The translations under genes were made by a program, and so were the position numbers. Under the pieces are notes generated by a model. The model saw nothing but the letters and a program-made list of their open reading frames with translations. It searched no databases and was not told the origin of the DNA. A DNA stretch of 36,584 nucleotides from contig NZ_SOGJ01000013.1 of the NCBI RefSeq assembly GCF_004402375.1, forward strand, positions 1 through 36,584, in the 5' to 3' direction. Positions 1 through 8,012 of this stretch are shown piece after piece (the stretch's first letter is position 1; the number at the start of each line of letters is the position of its first letter). The stretch comes from Cryobacterium breve (GTDB lineage: Bacteria; Actinomycetota; Actinomycetes; Actinomycetales; Microbacteriaceae).

Positions 1-2
1 CG

Positions 3-56
3 CTTGGCCCGCTGGCAGGAGCCAATCCTGACCTGAAGGAAATCCTGTCCCGCTGA
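3..56 (+). CDS. C-terminal tail of an unidentified gene cut by the window edge
   Basis: An open frame enters from the left edge and ends at a TGA at 54-56. The visible tail reads LGPLAGANPDLKEILSR. It is too short to assign to a family. It runs towards the broken AAA ATPase on the opposite strand, whose homology stops shortly after, so a junction probably lies between about 57 and 140. It could equally be a chance open frame. Confidence 0.2.
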   Translation, partial: LGPLAGANPDLKEILSR

Positions 57-96
57 ATGGTGGAGTTTCTCGACACCGTGCAGGTCAGTGGTTTGA

Positions 97-870
97 TTAT
101 GCAGAAGTGAGCTCGGGAAAGGCCACATGGCCGCCATCGAGGAGCTCGTCGCCAGCGGCGAGTTTTGTATTGACGTCCCCGAGATGTTCGGCGGTCATGT
201 TCTCTTTCACCCTGCGGAACGCCGCTGAAACCGCCGCACGTTCCTCGTCTGTGAGGTTATCCCCAATCACCTGTCGCAGGTGATAGTCCACGCCCGCCGT
301 TGCGCGGACGGTTCAAGAGTCGATGACGGCGACGGCGAGAGCGCGCGGTCGCTGAGTCAGGTGGTTTCCCTGGAACGAACGCCAATCGGCAGTGAAGTAC
401 TCCGTGGGTAGTAATTTCGTACCCGGTTCGGAGACGTACGCGCTGAATTCGTCCCGGTACTCCGGGTTCAGCCGGATGCGAAGACGCACGCCTGGAGCGT
501 GACCGCTTGGCTTGTCGAGGTCATCTGCGCCGATGAGAGGAGCGAACTCGGACCGATCCTGGAGGGTCACCTCAATGAAGATCTCAGGCGGCAGAGGATT
601 CTCCCTTCGCGCACGCGCCGCCAGGTACTCGGCCACGGTCTGGGCGTGGAACCAGTGCGGGTTCAGTTCTTCAGAGACCGTGCGGCCATTGATCCGGCCG
701 GTCACCGCCATCCCGATTGCTTCGAGCAGAGTCGACTTGCCTGCCTGATTGTTCCCGACGAGGACGTTGAACGTCGGGTGGGGTCGGAAGTCGAGGCTTC
801 TAAACTTCCGATAGCCGCGAATGCGAACTCTGGTAATCAAGTGGTTCCCCCGGTAATGCGTCGAGTGCAT
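97..870 (-). pseudogene. Broken AAA15/OLD-family ATPase: internal TGA and lost C-terminus
   Basis: The N-terminal ATP-binding part is clear. From the likely ATG at 870 the protein has the R-G-Y-R-K-F-R-S-L start typical of SMC-like AAA15/OLD ATPases and a Walker A motif GNNQAGKST at residues 39-47. An in-frame TGA at 313-315 interrupts the sequence after AVIDS. The same frame then continues with TVRATAGVDYHLRQVI, which reads as unbroken homologous sequence, so the stop is probably a CGA-to-TGA change. The frame ends at a TAA at 97-99 after about 256 codons, whereas the family usually has 500 or more residues including the signature, Walker B and often a TOPRIM domain. OLD proteins are ATP-dependent nucleases used in DNA repair or phage defence. 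This copy cannot work. Family assignment is fairly secure; the subfamily is not. Confidence 0.7.
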
Positions 871-1029
871 CGCGTAATTTCTCTGACGAGTCTGGCAGTT
901 AGAGCCAACGAGGTCAGGCGGCATGCCTGCGCGCTCTGAGTTTGCCGAGCCTGAACCAGTAGCTCAGGCGCAAAGGCGCAATCGCTCACTCGCTGCTCGC
1001 TGCTCGCTGCTGGCTGCTGGCGAGGATCA

Positions 1030-1246
1030 TTACTTTTCAGTGGAGATCTCAGGGATCGGCATTTCGGAAGAGGCCCCTTCATCTGTCTTGCGCCTCAACA
1101 TCGATCCAATCGCCCCGGTAACGCTGGTTGCCGCCCCCTTGACCGCGGCGCTGGCATTCCCTGCAGCAACCGCTGCCGCGACTTATCAGGGCTACCGTCC
1201 CCATCGATGTCGACTGCGCGCATCTGTCTCTTGAACTGAGTGCTTC
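1030..1246 (-). pseudogene. Frameshifted relic of a small hypothetical protein
   Basis: Two minus-strand frames join into one sensible peptide. The first contains RAVDIDGDGSPDKS, a calcium-loop-like D-x-D-G-D-G stretch, at about 1183-1235. The second, one base out of phase, reads VAAAVAAGNASAAVKGA and ends MPIPEISTEK before a TAA at 1030-1032. The switch of frame near 1185 implies a one-base indel. I do not recognise the family. The alanine-rich middle and acidic tail suggest the C-terminal end of a larger protein. Beyond it, 871-1029 holds only a short CTGCTCG-type microrepeat (about 984-1022). Confidence 0.35.
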
Positions 1247-1287
1247 AGAACCGGCGGATACAAGGCACTGACACCTGCTCTGGAGCG

Positions 1288-1356
1288 ACGCGGGCATAGA
1301 TCTCAATGCGCCAAATAGTGCTCACAGAACGCCGCCACAGAGCGCCAAAAGTCACA
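1288..1356 (+). repeat. 69-bp dispersed repeat, copy A
   Basis: This stretch matches 29671-29739 without gaps at roughly four bases in five. The best kept core is CAGAACGCCGCCACA. It lies about 90 bp upstream of the resolvase relic at 1445. Its role is unknown; it may be a recombination site or the remnant of one element carried twice. Confidence 0.6.
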
Positions 1357-1444
1357 GATGACTGGTTATGTGACAATTTCTGAGTCCGTTGAGATGACGA
1401 TCACGTTGTCCCTTAATCGGACGTTTAAATGATAGGGGTCGAGC

Positions 1445-2058
1445 ATGCTCGTCGGATACATGCGCGTGTCAAAAGCTGATGGTTCGCAGAGCACTGGTCT
1501 ACAACGAGACGCACTCCTGGCCGCCGGCGTCGCGGCAGGGGATCTCTACGAGGACCAGGCATCCGGCAAGAAGGACGACCGGCCAAACCTGGCAGCCTGC
1601 CTGAAGGCGCTGCGTCATGGTGACACGCTCTTGGTTTGGAAGCTGGACCGGCTCGGCCGAGACCTGCGTCATCTGGTCAATACGGTGCATGACCTCACCG
1701 ACCGTGGCATCGGCTTCAAGGTGCTCACCGGAGAGGGGTAGCGATCGACACCACGACGGCACCTGGGAAGCTCGTCTTCGGAATCTTTGCTGCTCTCTCC
1801 GAGTTCGAGCGGGCGCTCATTTCTGAGCGCACTGTCGCCGGGCTTGCCGCAGCTCGAGCACGGGGGAGGACGGGCGGGCGGCCGTTCAAGATGACGCCGG
1901 CCAAGGTCCGCCTGGCCATGGCCGCGATGGGTCAGAAGGAAACGAAGGTTGGCGACCTCTGCAAGGAGTTCGGGATCACCCGGCAGGCGCTGTACCGCCA
2001 TGTCTCACCGGCGGGGGAACTGCGGTCGGACGGTGCGAAGCTCCTATCGAAGACGTAG
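1445..2058 (+). pseudogene. Serine resolvase/invertase with a one-base deletion
   Basis: The start MLVGYMRVSKADG carries the catalytic serine (residue 9) and the Y-x-R-V-S motif of small serine recombinases, followed by the LDRLGRDLRHL helix. The frame hits a TAG at 1739-1741 just after KVLTGEG. Comparison with the relic at 18.3 kb shows that one base is missing there: GAGGGCGCGGCGATC in that copy against GAGGGGTAGCGATC here. Past the lesion the next frame reads AIDTTTAPGKLVFGIFAALS, then the [14 protein letters not shown] segment and a C-terminal HTH (VGDLCKEFGITRQALYRH), ending at TAG 2056-2058. Restoring one base gives about 204 residues, the normal family length. The gene is dead unless the deletion is an assembly error. 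Confidence 0.85.
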
Positions 2059-2291
2059 CGGCCCCACCTGGTCACTGTCAGAAGGGAACCTGATGCGGGA
2101 CTCTGGAAAAGTCGTCTCCAGTTCGAGGTCACTGGTCCGCGGCCACGTTAATGATCACGACGAGGAGAAGCAATGCCCCCCCCAAAAAACTCCTCGCGTA
2201 TCTCCATCTCGGTCAGAGCCCACGTGCACTCCGGTCATGAAGGTGTCATTTCCTCCACATGGGATGGCAGACCTCGGCAAGCGCGACGACG
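2059..2291. other. Gene-poor spacer after the resolvase relic
   Basis: No convincing gene is seen. A good ribosome-binding stretch (GAGGAGAAG) precedes an ATG at 2173, which opens a 40-codon frame starting MPPPKNSSRISISVRAH and closing at a TAG near 2293. It may be the 5' end of a gene cut off here. A run of eight C followed by six A lies just inside this frame. Confidence 0.3.
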
Positions 2292-3152
2292 CTAGCGGGC
2301 ATGCGTTGCGTGCGAGTGGTGCTGCCAGCTAGCGAGGACCGGGAGCATGCCCGCGGTCGTCGAGCCGGGTTCGGCGGTGTAGACGATGAGGTGCTGGTCG
2401 GGGTCGCGGGGCGGGGAGACGATCTCGATGTCGAAGCGTAGGTCGCCGACGAGGGGGTGGCGGATGAGTTTGGCGACGGACGCGTAGTCGCGCACACCGT
2501 GGTCGTCCCACCAGCGAGCGACGTCGGCATCCGCACCGCGAAGCTCATCGATCAGGGCGGTTAGGCGCCGATCGTGCGGGTGGCGGGCCGCGTCACGGCG
2601 CAGCGATGCCACGAGTGTCGAGGCGAACTGGGACCAGTTGAGGATGCGCTCGCGCGCGAGCGGGTCGAGGAACAGGAACCGCGGAAAGGACGAGCCTGGG
2701 GGTAGCTCGCGCAGCACCGCGCCGAAAAGTGCGTTGCTCGCCAGCACTTCAACGCGGTGCCCCAGAAGCAGCACGGGCAGGTGGTCGAGTGCGGTCATGA
2801 GCCGCAGCATCCCGGGGTCGGCCCGCTGACCAGGGGCGCTGCCTCGGCCTCTGGAGGTCGGGTCAGCCACGTCGGGGTCTGCGAGGTCGAGTAGGTGGGC
2901 GCGTTCGGTCTCGTCGAGGCGAAGCGCCCGCGCGAGCGCGTCGAGCACGGAGCGCGAGATGTTGGACTGCCGCCCCTGCTCGAGCCGGCTGTAGTAGTCG
3001 GGGCTCACCCCGGCGAGGACCGCCAGCTCCTCCTTGCGCAGGCCGGGCACCCGCCGGGCTCCGGGAAAGGCTTCGATGCCGGCCTGGGCCGGGGTCAGGC
3101 GGTCGCGGCGGGAGCGGAGAAACTCCCCAAGGGCGACGCGATCGGTGGGCAT
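2292..3152 (-). CDS. MmyB-type XRE transcriptional regulator
   Basis: The 286-residue protein has an N-terminal helix-turn-helix domain (about residues 5-75) with the hallmark G-L-R-K-E-E-L-A-V-L-A-G-V-S and Y-Y-S-R-L-E-Q-G-R segments. A C-terminal MmyB-like ligand-binding domain follows (about 105-275), including HPLVGDLRFDIEIVSPPRDP. Length and architecture are full for this actinobacterial family. The gene is divergent from two SDR oxidoreductases, with about 100 bp between the start codons. That layout is common for this regulator class, which often controls the adjacent dehydrogenase and itself. The ligand is not predictable here. Confidence 0.9.
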   Translation of the reverse strand: MPTDRVALGEFLRSRRDRLTPAQAGIEAFPGARRVPGLRKEELAVLAGVSPDYYSRLEQGRQSNISRSVLDALARALRLDETERAHLLDLADPDVADPTSRGRGSAPGQRADPGMLRLMTALDHLPVLLLGHRVEVLASNALFGAVLRELPPGSSFPRFLFLDPLARERILNWSQFASTLVASLRRDAARHPHDRRLTALIDELRGADADVARWWDDHGVRDYASVAKLIRHPLVGDLRFDIEIVSPPRDPDQHLIVYTAEPGSTTAGMLPVLASWQHHSHATHAR

Positions 3153-3253
3153 ACGTCCACTCTATGAGCGTGGCGGGGCGCCCGACTGGTCCTGTCATGC
3201 CCGGGTTGGGTGCGGTCTGGCTGTGTCGGCTCGCCGCGTCTAGAACTGTGGAT

Positions 3254-4039
3254 ATGACTTCCACACCAACACAGCAGATCCGCGCCCGGCTTACAGGACG
3301 CACCGCCCTCGTGACCGGTGCCACGAGCGGCATCGGCGAGGCGATCGCGAACGCCCTGGCCGCGGAGGGCGCGCACGTCGTCGTCGGTGGCCGCGACCGG
3401 CCCCGCGGTGACGCGATCGTCGCCGCTATCCGGTCCTCCGGCGGCCGGGCCGACTTCATCGCCGTCGATCTCGGCGGCTCCTCCGACGACATCCGCGGGT
3501 TCGCGACCGACGTCACGCGGGCACTTGGAGGCCGCATCGACATCCTGATCAACAACGCCGGGATCTACCCGGCCACCGCCACGGCCGACCTCGACGACAC
3601 CGACCTGGAGGCCATGCTCGCGGTGAACGTCCGCGCCCCACACGTGCTCGTCGGTCAGATTGCCCCTGCGATGGCCGGACGCGGCAGCGGATGCATCGTG
3701 AACGTCGGGTCCTGGATGGCCAGGGTTGGCAATCCGTTCGCCGCCATGTACTCCGCCACGAAGGCGGCCGAGGAACAGTTGACGAGGTCGTGGGCGGCTG
3801 AGTTTGGACCGAGGGGCGTGCGCGTGAACACCGTCGCGCCCGGGGTGACGCTTACCCCCGGCAACGAGGCGGCCCGCCCGGTCCTCGACTCGATGACCGC
3901 CAGCACTCCGGCCGGCGTGGTGATCCGCCCCTCCGACATCGCCAGCGGGGTGCTGTTCCTCGTCTCCGATGACGCCACGATGATCCACGGCGTCATCCTC
4001 GATGTCGACGGTGGGATCTCCGCCACCCGCCCGGCGTGA
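3254..4039 (+). CDS. SDR-family oxidoreductase (first of a pair)
   Basis: A classical short-chain dehydrogenase of 261 residues. The cofactor motif TGATSGIG is at 21-28, NNAG begins at 100, and the active-site Y-S-A-T-K places Tyr at 166 and Lys at 170. The C-terminal motif GVILDVDGGI is typical. The ATG at 3254 is chosen because the frame upstream (back to 3164) encodes no family sequence and would overlap the divergent promoter region. It is a cytosolic NAD(P)-dependent enzyme of unknown substrate. The second SDR follows 11 bases after the stop, so the two are almost certainly one operon, probably controlled by the divergent MmyB-type regulator. Confidence 0.9.
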   Translation: MTSTPTQQIRARLTGRTALVTGATSGIGEAIANALAAEGAHVVVGGRDRPRGDAIVAAIRSSGGRADFIAVDLGGSSDDIRGFATDVTRALGGRIDILINNAGIYPATATADLDDTDLEAMLAVNVRAPHVLVGQIAPAMAGRGSGCIVNVGSWMARVGNPFAAMYSATKAAEEQLTRSWAAEFGPRGVRVNTVAPGVTLTPGNEAARPVLDSMTASTPAGVVIRPSDIASGVLFLVSDDATMIHGVILDVDGGISATRPA

Positions 4040-4050
4040 GGATAGGAAGA

Positions 4051-5004
4051 ATGACACTCATTGCGACGCCATTCGGCGCGACCAGTACGGCCGCCGAGGT
4101 CGTGGCCGGCATCGACCTGACCGGACGGTCTGCGATCGTGACCGGTGCGGCATCCGGGATCGGCATCGAGACCGCCCGCGCGCTGGCGGCGACGGGGGCG
4201 AGCGTCACCCTCGCGGTGCGCGACATCGATGCCGGCCGCGCGGTCGCGAAGGACATCGCCTCGACCACCGGCAACTCGGCCGTGTCAGTCGCCCGGCTCG
4301 ACCTTGCCGACGTCAACTCGGTCGACGCCTTCGTCGCGGACTGGAGCGGGCCGCTGCACATCCTGGTCAACAACGCCGGGGTGATGAACTCCCCGCGGAC
4401 GTTCACTCCGCAGGGCTGGGAGCTGCAATTCGCGACGAATCACCTCGGCCACTTCGCGCTGGCCGCCGGACTGCACGGCGCACTCGCCGCCGACGGCGCA
4501 GCCCGGATCGTCGTGGTGAGCTCGAGCGGTCACGGAAGCTCGCCCGTGGTCTTCGACGACCTCTTCTTTGCGCGTCAGCCCTACGATGCCGGCCGCGCCT
4601 ACGGGCAGTCGAAAACAGCCAACGTGCTGTTCGCAGTCGAGGCCACCCGGCGCTGGGCCGCGGACGGCATCACCACAAACGCGCTGATGCCGGGCGGTAT
4701 CTGGACCAACCTGCAGCGGCACTGGGACCCAGCGGCACTCGCCGCCACGAAGGCATACGTCGCCGCGGCCGGTCTGGCGGTCAAGTCTTCCGAGCAGGGC
4801 GCCGCGACCTCGGTGCTGCTCGCCACGTGGCCGGCCCTCGCGGGGGTCGGCGGCCGCTACTTCGAGGACTGCCATGAGGCCGAGGTCGTCGGAGCAATTG
4901 TTGATGGCGTGCACGGGGTGCGTGACTACGCCCTGGACCCGGCCGCGGCCGAACGCTTGTGGGAGGTCTCGGTCGAACTGCTGCGCGTAGCACGCGCCGG
5001 GTGA
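4051..5004 (+). CDS. SDR-family oxidoreductase, retinol-dehydrogenase-like (second of a pair)
   Basis: A 317-residue SDR with TGAASGIG at 31-38, NNAGVMNSP and an active-site Y-G-Q-S-K (Tyr 184, Lys 188). The length and the VVVSSSGHGSSPV and NALMPGGIWTNLQ stretches match the longer WW-oxidoreductase/retinol-dehydrogenase-like branch. The ATG at 4051 is preceded by AGGATAGGAAG, a good ribosome-binding site. A GTG at 4036 is in frame but overlaps the upstream stop and adds nothing. The 320 bp after the gene (5005-5320) hold no gene I can support. Confidence 0.9.
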   Translation: MTLIATPFGATSTAAEVVAGIDLTGRSAIVTGAASGIGIETARALAATGASVTLAVRDIDAGRAVAKDIASTTGNSAVSVARLDLADVNSVDAFVADWSGPLHILVNNAGVMNSPRTFTPQGWELQFATNHLGHFALAAGLHGALAADGAARIVVVSSSGHGSSPVVFDDLFFARQPYDAGRAYGQSKTANVLFAVEATRRWAADGITTNALMPGGIWTNLQRHWDPAALAATKAYVAAAGLAVKSSEQGAATSVLLATWPALAGVGGRYFEDCHEAEVVGAIVDGVHGVRDYALDPAAAERLWEVSVELLRVARAG

Positions 5005-5319
5005 TGGCCGGCATCCCGCGGGCGTGCGCTCCACTCGGCCGCTTGAAAGTCGCCTGTCGGGCAACCTCTGCGTGGGCGCGACTTTGGGTGTCACAAACCG
5101 TCGAAACGGGGACGGCGACTTCCCGACGGTGACTGATCTGCTCAGCGGCATATCCCCGCGGGTGATGAGTCACACCACCCCAGCCGACCAACGCCTAGAC
5201 CTCGCTGATCTCCGGCTGGCCTGGCGGCCTCTGGTCACCAAGAGGGCCCCAAACCGGGTCCCTGGTCGCTCACCCGAACCGCCCATTGACCCGTGGTGAC
5301 CCGGTCCCGTAAAGCTAAC

Positions 5320-5713
5320 CCGTCCAGCTTTTGAGCTCTTGGCCGGCGAGCCCGTGCCCAGGTCTGCTCCTGCGCGAGCGACGGCACGTAGCGGCAAGTG
5401 ACCTGGTTTCTGGCCACTTCCCGGCTGATCGTTGACGGCGCCCGGCCCAGAGCTGCTGCGATGCGGCGCACCCCGTGACCCCGCGCGAGCTGGAACTCGA
5501 TCTCTTGTCGCTCTCGCAACGACAAGAGTCCGACACGGGCAACACTGAAATCCTGAACCGGTGATGGCAGCACCTTCTGATGCCCGCTAAACCACCGACA
5601 CCCAGTCGGACGCGACACCCCCGCGCCCTGCGCCGCGACGGCACCGATAGCGCCGCGTTCGCACCCTCCCAAAACGACAAACAAATACTCAAAGGTGGCA
5701 ACGGTCGAGCCAT
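5320..5713 (-). pseudogene. IS30-family transposase relic (N-terminal part)
   Basis: Reading the minus strand from an ATG at 5713, MARPLPPLSI is followed by FWEG, the start of IS30-type transposases in actinobacteria. The frame then shifts near 5630 into GAGVSRPTGCRWFSGHQ (first HTH). It continues with LSLRERQEIEFQLARG and RRIAAALGRAPSTISREVARN, the IS30 HTH signature. Homology fades after the ARRPRAQKL segment near 5330. The DDE catalytic domain is absent, so this is a truncated, frameshifted fragment. An IS30 C-terminus in the same orientation appears at the far right edge of the window but need not belong to it. Confidence 0.75.
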
Positions 5714-5746
5714 CAACAACACCCCACAGAACTCAGGGTGTTGCTC

Positions 5747-6043
5747 TCACCACCTGAACTCGCCGCCGATATAGGGCCAGTTTTCACCCTCCGGTGACAG
5801 ACGACTTTCTGAGACGTTCAGACGCTCAGCGAGCTGGGGGGAAGCGACAAGCAAGATCCAGGCTTGGCTGGTGTCTTGGGAAGCTGTAGTGAATCGAGAC
5901 ACTGCCTCGAGCGCATGACGCCCTATCATCGGGCCTAAAGTCGGGCGGGGCAAACGCGGCACCCAGGTATGAATCGCAGCGATAAGTGCGGGATTTTTTA
6001 CACCGCTAAATGTCGCGCTCTCGCCGACCGCAAGAGAATCGCT
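5747..6043 (-). CDS. Hypothetical open frame, 98 codons, start unclear
   Basis: The frame runs without stops from after a TAG at 6044-6046 to a TGA at 5747. It reads like real protein: NPALIAAIHTWVPR, GRHALEAVSRFTTASQD, WILLVASPQLAERL. There is no clear ATG and no obvious ribosome-binding site (a GTG at about 5962 or a TTG near 6028 would be the options). It may be a 3' fragment of a longer gene. I do not recognise the family. Confidence 0.35.
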   Translation of the reverse strand, partial: SDSLAVGESATFSGVKNPALIAAIHTWVPRLPRPTLGPMIGRHALEAVSRFTTASQDTSQAWILLVASPQLAERLNVSESRLSPEGENWPYIGGEFRW

Positions 6044-6114
6044 CTATAGCTCCCGGTCGGCAAGCCGAGAGGGAGACTGCAGGGCGATCTGGTGGGGCTG
6101 CTGCACCAAAAATG

Positions 6115-6333
6115 TTATGTTCTAAGGCTGCGAAGCGTTGCCCTTCTCAGGAAAAAAACGAGGAACGAAACAACTGCCAGCGCGCCGATGACGACCGCCC
6201 AAATTGGGAGAGCGATGTTCTCTGTTGAAGAGTCAGCGAGAACGCAAAGGTTGAAGATATATACGGCGAGGGAGATGGCCACGATTAGGCTCACTCCTGC
6301 CACCGTTAGGTAGGCGGCTTTTCGAGTCAGCAC
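6115..6333 (-). CDS. Small two-helix membrane protein
   Basis: A 72-residue protein with two hydrophobic segments (about residues 8-34 and 43-62), flanked by a basic N-terminus (LTRKAAY) and a basic tail (FLRRATLRSLRT). It starts with a GTG at 6333, nine bases after the stop of the DUF2599 fragment, in the same direction, so the two were probably one transcription unit. No conserved family is recognisable. It may be a membrane partner of the DUF2599 protein; that is inference from position only. Confidence 0.5.
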   Translation of the reverse strand: MLTRKAAYLTVAGVSLIVAISLAVYIFNLCVLADSSTENIALPIWAVVIGALAVVSFLVFFLRRATLRSLRT

Positions 6334-6342
6334 TGCGTCAGC

Positions 6343-6600
6343 TTAGTTGGGGTTGCACAGGTTGAGCACGAAATCTGCGCACCTCACGTTCGCCCGCGGC
6401 GTTTCCAGATTCCAGGGGTTCTTGACCGCGCCGATGTTACTTGCGTGACAGATGAGCTGCTTCCGCATCGTCTCCGCCTCGTACTTCGCAGGCACGAGAC
6501 TCTTGTAGGACTCCCAGATAGCGCTGCCGTATGCATGGCTGAAGTTGTAGGTTCCGACGGTGCGGCGTCCGACATCCCGATCTCGGGCGCCTAAAGTTCT
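6343..6600 (-). pseudogene. C-terminal fragment of a DUF2599-type secreted protein
   Basis: The minus strand ending at TAA 6343-6345 encodes RTVGTYNFSHAYGSAIWESY, then a segment with RKQLICHASN, KNPWNLE and RCADFVLNLCNPN. The spaced cysteines, the W-N-L-E motif and the CNP ending resemble DUF2599, a domain of small secreted actinobacterial proteins. Upstream of about 6600 the frame stays open but overlaps the well-supported MepB gene on the other strand. The N-terminal half and signal peptide are therefore missing, and the gene was cut where MepB joins. The family call is by eye. Confidence 0.5.
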
Positions 6601-6603
6601 TGT

Positions 6604-7053
6604 GTGGGATTCCGTGCTTTTGAGCGATATGTCGAGCTCGTGCCTCTTCCGGACGGCGCGCGGCCCAGCGTTCAGCCAGAAGAGCAGAGCAGTGATTATG
6701 AGTCCGGCCTGGTGCTGATCGGCTTTGAGCGATGGCGACTTCGTACCGCCCGTATAACCCCAACGAAACCAGGTGCGTTCGTCGCGGTTTGGCAGCGCAG
6801 TGGGGACGGATCGACAAAACCCTTCGGAGCTGATGACTCAACGTCGGGACTCTTTGTATTCGTGAATGAATCTGAGCGACTCGGAGTCTTCCGGTTCACC
6901 ACGACCCACTTGATCTCGCTCGGGATCACCCAGTCCGAGCTATATCCGGGCAAACGAGGCTTTCGTGTCTATCCTGCTTGGTGTTCCGGCCTGAACCGCC
7001 AGGCACAGCGCGCACAGCACGCGCAGTCCTCGTCCTTTTCCGAGCTGCCCTGA
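6604..7053 (+). CDS. MepB-family protein, N-terminus possibly shortened
   Basis: The 149-residue frame carries the family's recognisable run: QPEEQSSDYESG, then RTARITPTKPGAFVAVWQR, a central F-V-F-V-N segment, and GKRGFRVYPAWC near the end. MepB is a small protein first named in the Staphylococcus aureus mepRAB operon; its biochemical role is not established. Family members usually begin some residues earlier than the GTG at 6604, and a TAA at 6592-6594 closes the frame upstream. The first residues may therefore have been lost at the junction with the DUF2599 fragment. An inverted repeat lies just downstream. Confidence 0.75.
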   Translation: MGFRAFERYVELVPLPDGARPSVQPEEQSSDYESGLVLIGFERWRLRTARITPTKPGAFVAVWQRSGDGSTKPFGADDSTSGLFVFVNESERLGVFRFTTTHLISLGITQSELYPGKRGFRVYPAWCSGLNRQAQRAQHAQSSSFSELP

Positions 7054-7070
7054 ACTGGGGAGTTGAACAA

Positions 7071-7114
7071 CTGTCCCGGTCAACCGCCCGATAGCCGGAC
7101 GGTGACCGGGACAG
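7071..7114. repeat. Perfect 12-bp inverted repeat downstream of the MepB gene
   Basis: The arms CTGTCCCGGTCA (7071-7082) and TGACCGGGACAG (7103-7114) are exact reverse complements separated by 20 bases. It lies 18 bp after the MepB stop and about 110 bp before a resolvase relic. It lacks a T-run, so it is either a terminator of the GC-rich actinobacterial kind or a recombinase binding site. Confidence 0.6.
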
Positions 7115-7227
7115 CCCCTCGGCGAAGAGCGTCGAAGGCGATCTGCATGGTTCCGCGAGTGCCTGATTTCCGTGACGCCCGCCCGAGACAATGCCCTGTG
7201 AAGAGTGTGTAAACGGCACACTCCAGC

Positions 7228-7785
7228 ATGACCGGAATACTTATCGGCTACGCGCGCGTATTCACGAACGACCAAGGCCTCGCCGCCCTCGACCTCTAGC
7301 TCCAAAGGACGTTCACTGATCAAAGCTTCACTGGAGCGAATCGGGCTCGGCCAGGTCTTGTTGAAGAGTTAGCCGCATGCCCGGCCGGCGACACCCTCGT
7401 CGTGACCAAGCTCGACCAGCTGGCGCTCGCTTCGCTAGACCAAAGACATCGTCGACGACCTCACCCTTCGTGACGTGAAGCTCAGCATCGGCGGCCCCAC
7501 CGACCCGGTCGGTAAACTCCTCTCCAATGTGCTCGTGAAGGTCGCTGAATTTGAGGCCGACATGATCCATGCACGCACCCGCGAAGGGATGCAAGTCGCC
7601 AAAGCTGCTGGTCGGCTGCGCGGCAAGCAGCCCGAACTGTCCCCGCCGCAGGAGAAGCATCCGGTCGAGGTCCACCAACGGGGCGAACACACCACCGCGC
7701 CGATCGCGGAATTCTTCAGCGTCGCCAGATTCACGGTCTACCGGGCAATCCAACGAGCCGGGGAAACCGCCACCAAAGCGTTCGT
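7228..7785 (+). pseudogene. Serine resolvase relic with three lesions
   Basis: The start MTGILIGYARVFTND is a resolvase N-terminus whose catalytic serine is replaced by phenylalanine (A-R-V-F-T for A-R-V-S-T). An in-frame TAG follows at 7297-7299. The frame resumes with TFTDQSFTGANRARPGLVEE and GDTLVVTKLDQLALAS, then shifts by one base near 7441. It continues as VKLSIGGPTDPVGK, EFEADMIHARTREGMQVAK and GRLRGKQPELSPPQEKH, ending in a C-terminal HTH with the IAEFFSVARFTVYRAIQRAG segment. It is a Tn3-type resolvase of a different subfamily from the copies at 1.4 and 18.3 kb. Substitution, nonsense and frameshift together show long decay. Confidence 0.85.
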
Positions 7786-7976
7786 TGTACAGAGGAGTAG
7801 GAGCAAACGGGCGTTTTCTAAAGAAAAGTACGAAAAAGCCAGTGTTCACATTTGCCCGCACAACCCCGGAAACATAATGGCCGCTGTGCAGATGACTTTG
7901 GAAAATGACACAAGTGGATGTGTCTCGTGGACTGTCGTGTTCGCGCCATCGATCCTGAGGAGTCGGAAACTCTCGC

Positions 7977-8012
7977 TTGTCACTTTCGTTATTATAGCGC
8001 TAGAATAGTTCC
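7977..8012 (+). promoter_or_regulatory. padR-type promoter with overlapping palindromic operator, probably leaderless
   Basis: A -35 TTGTCA (7977-7982) and a -10 TAGAAT (8001-8006) are 18 bp apart. The -10 ends six bases before the ATG at 8013, so the transcript probably starts at or next to the start codon, and no Shine-Dalgarno is visible. An 18-bp imperfect palindrome TATT-A-TAGCGCTA-G-AATA (7990-8007) covers the -10 box, where a bound repressor would block transcription. Autoregulation by PadR is the likely reading. Confidence 0.65.

Noticed and set aside
984..1022. CTGCTCG microrepeat as a possible CRISPR or satellite
   Set aside because: It has only a few imperfect units of seven bases and no spacers. 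No CRISPR array was seen anywhere in the window.
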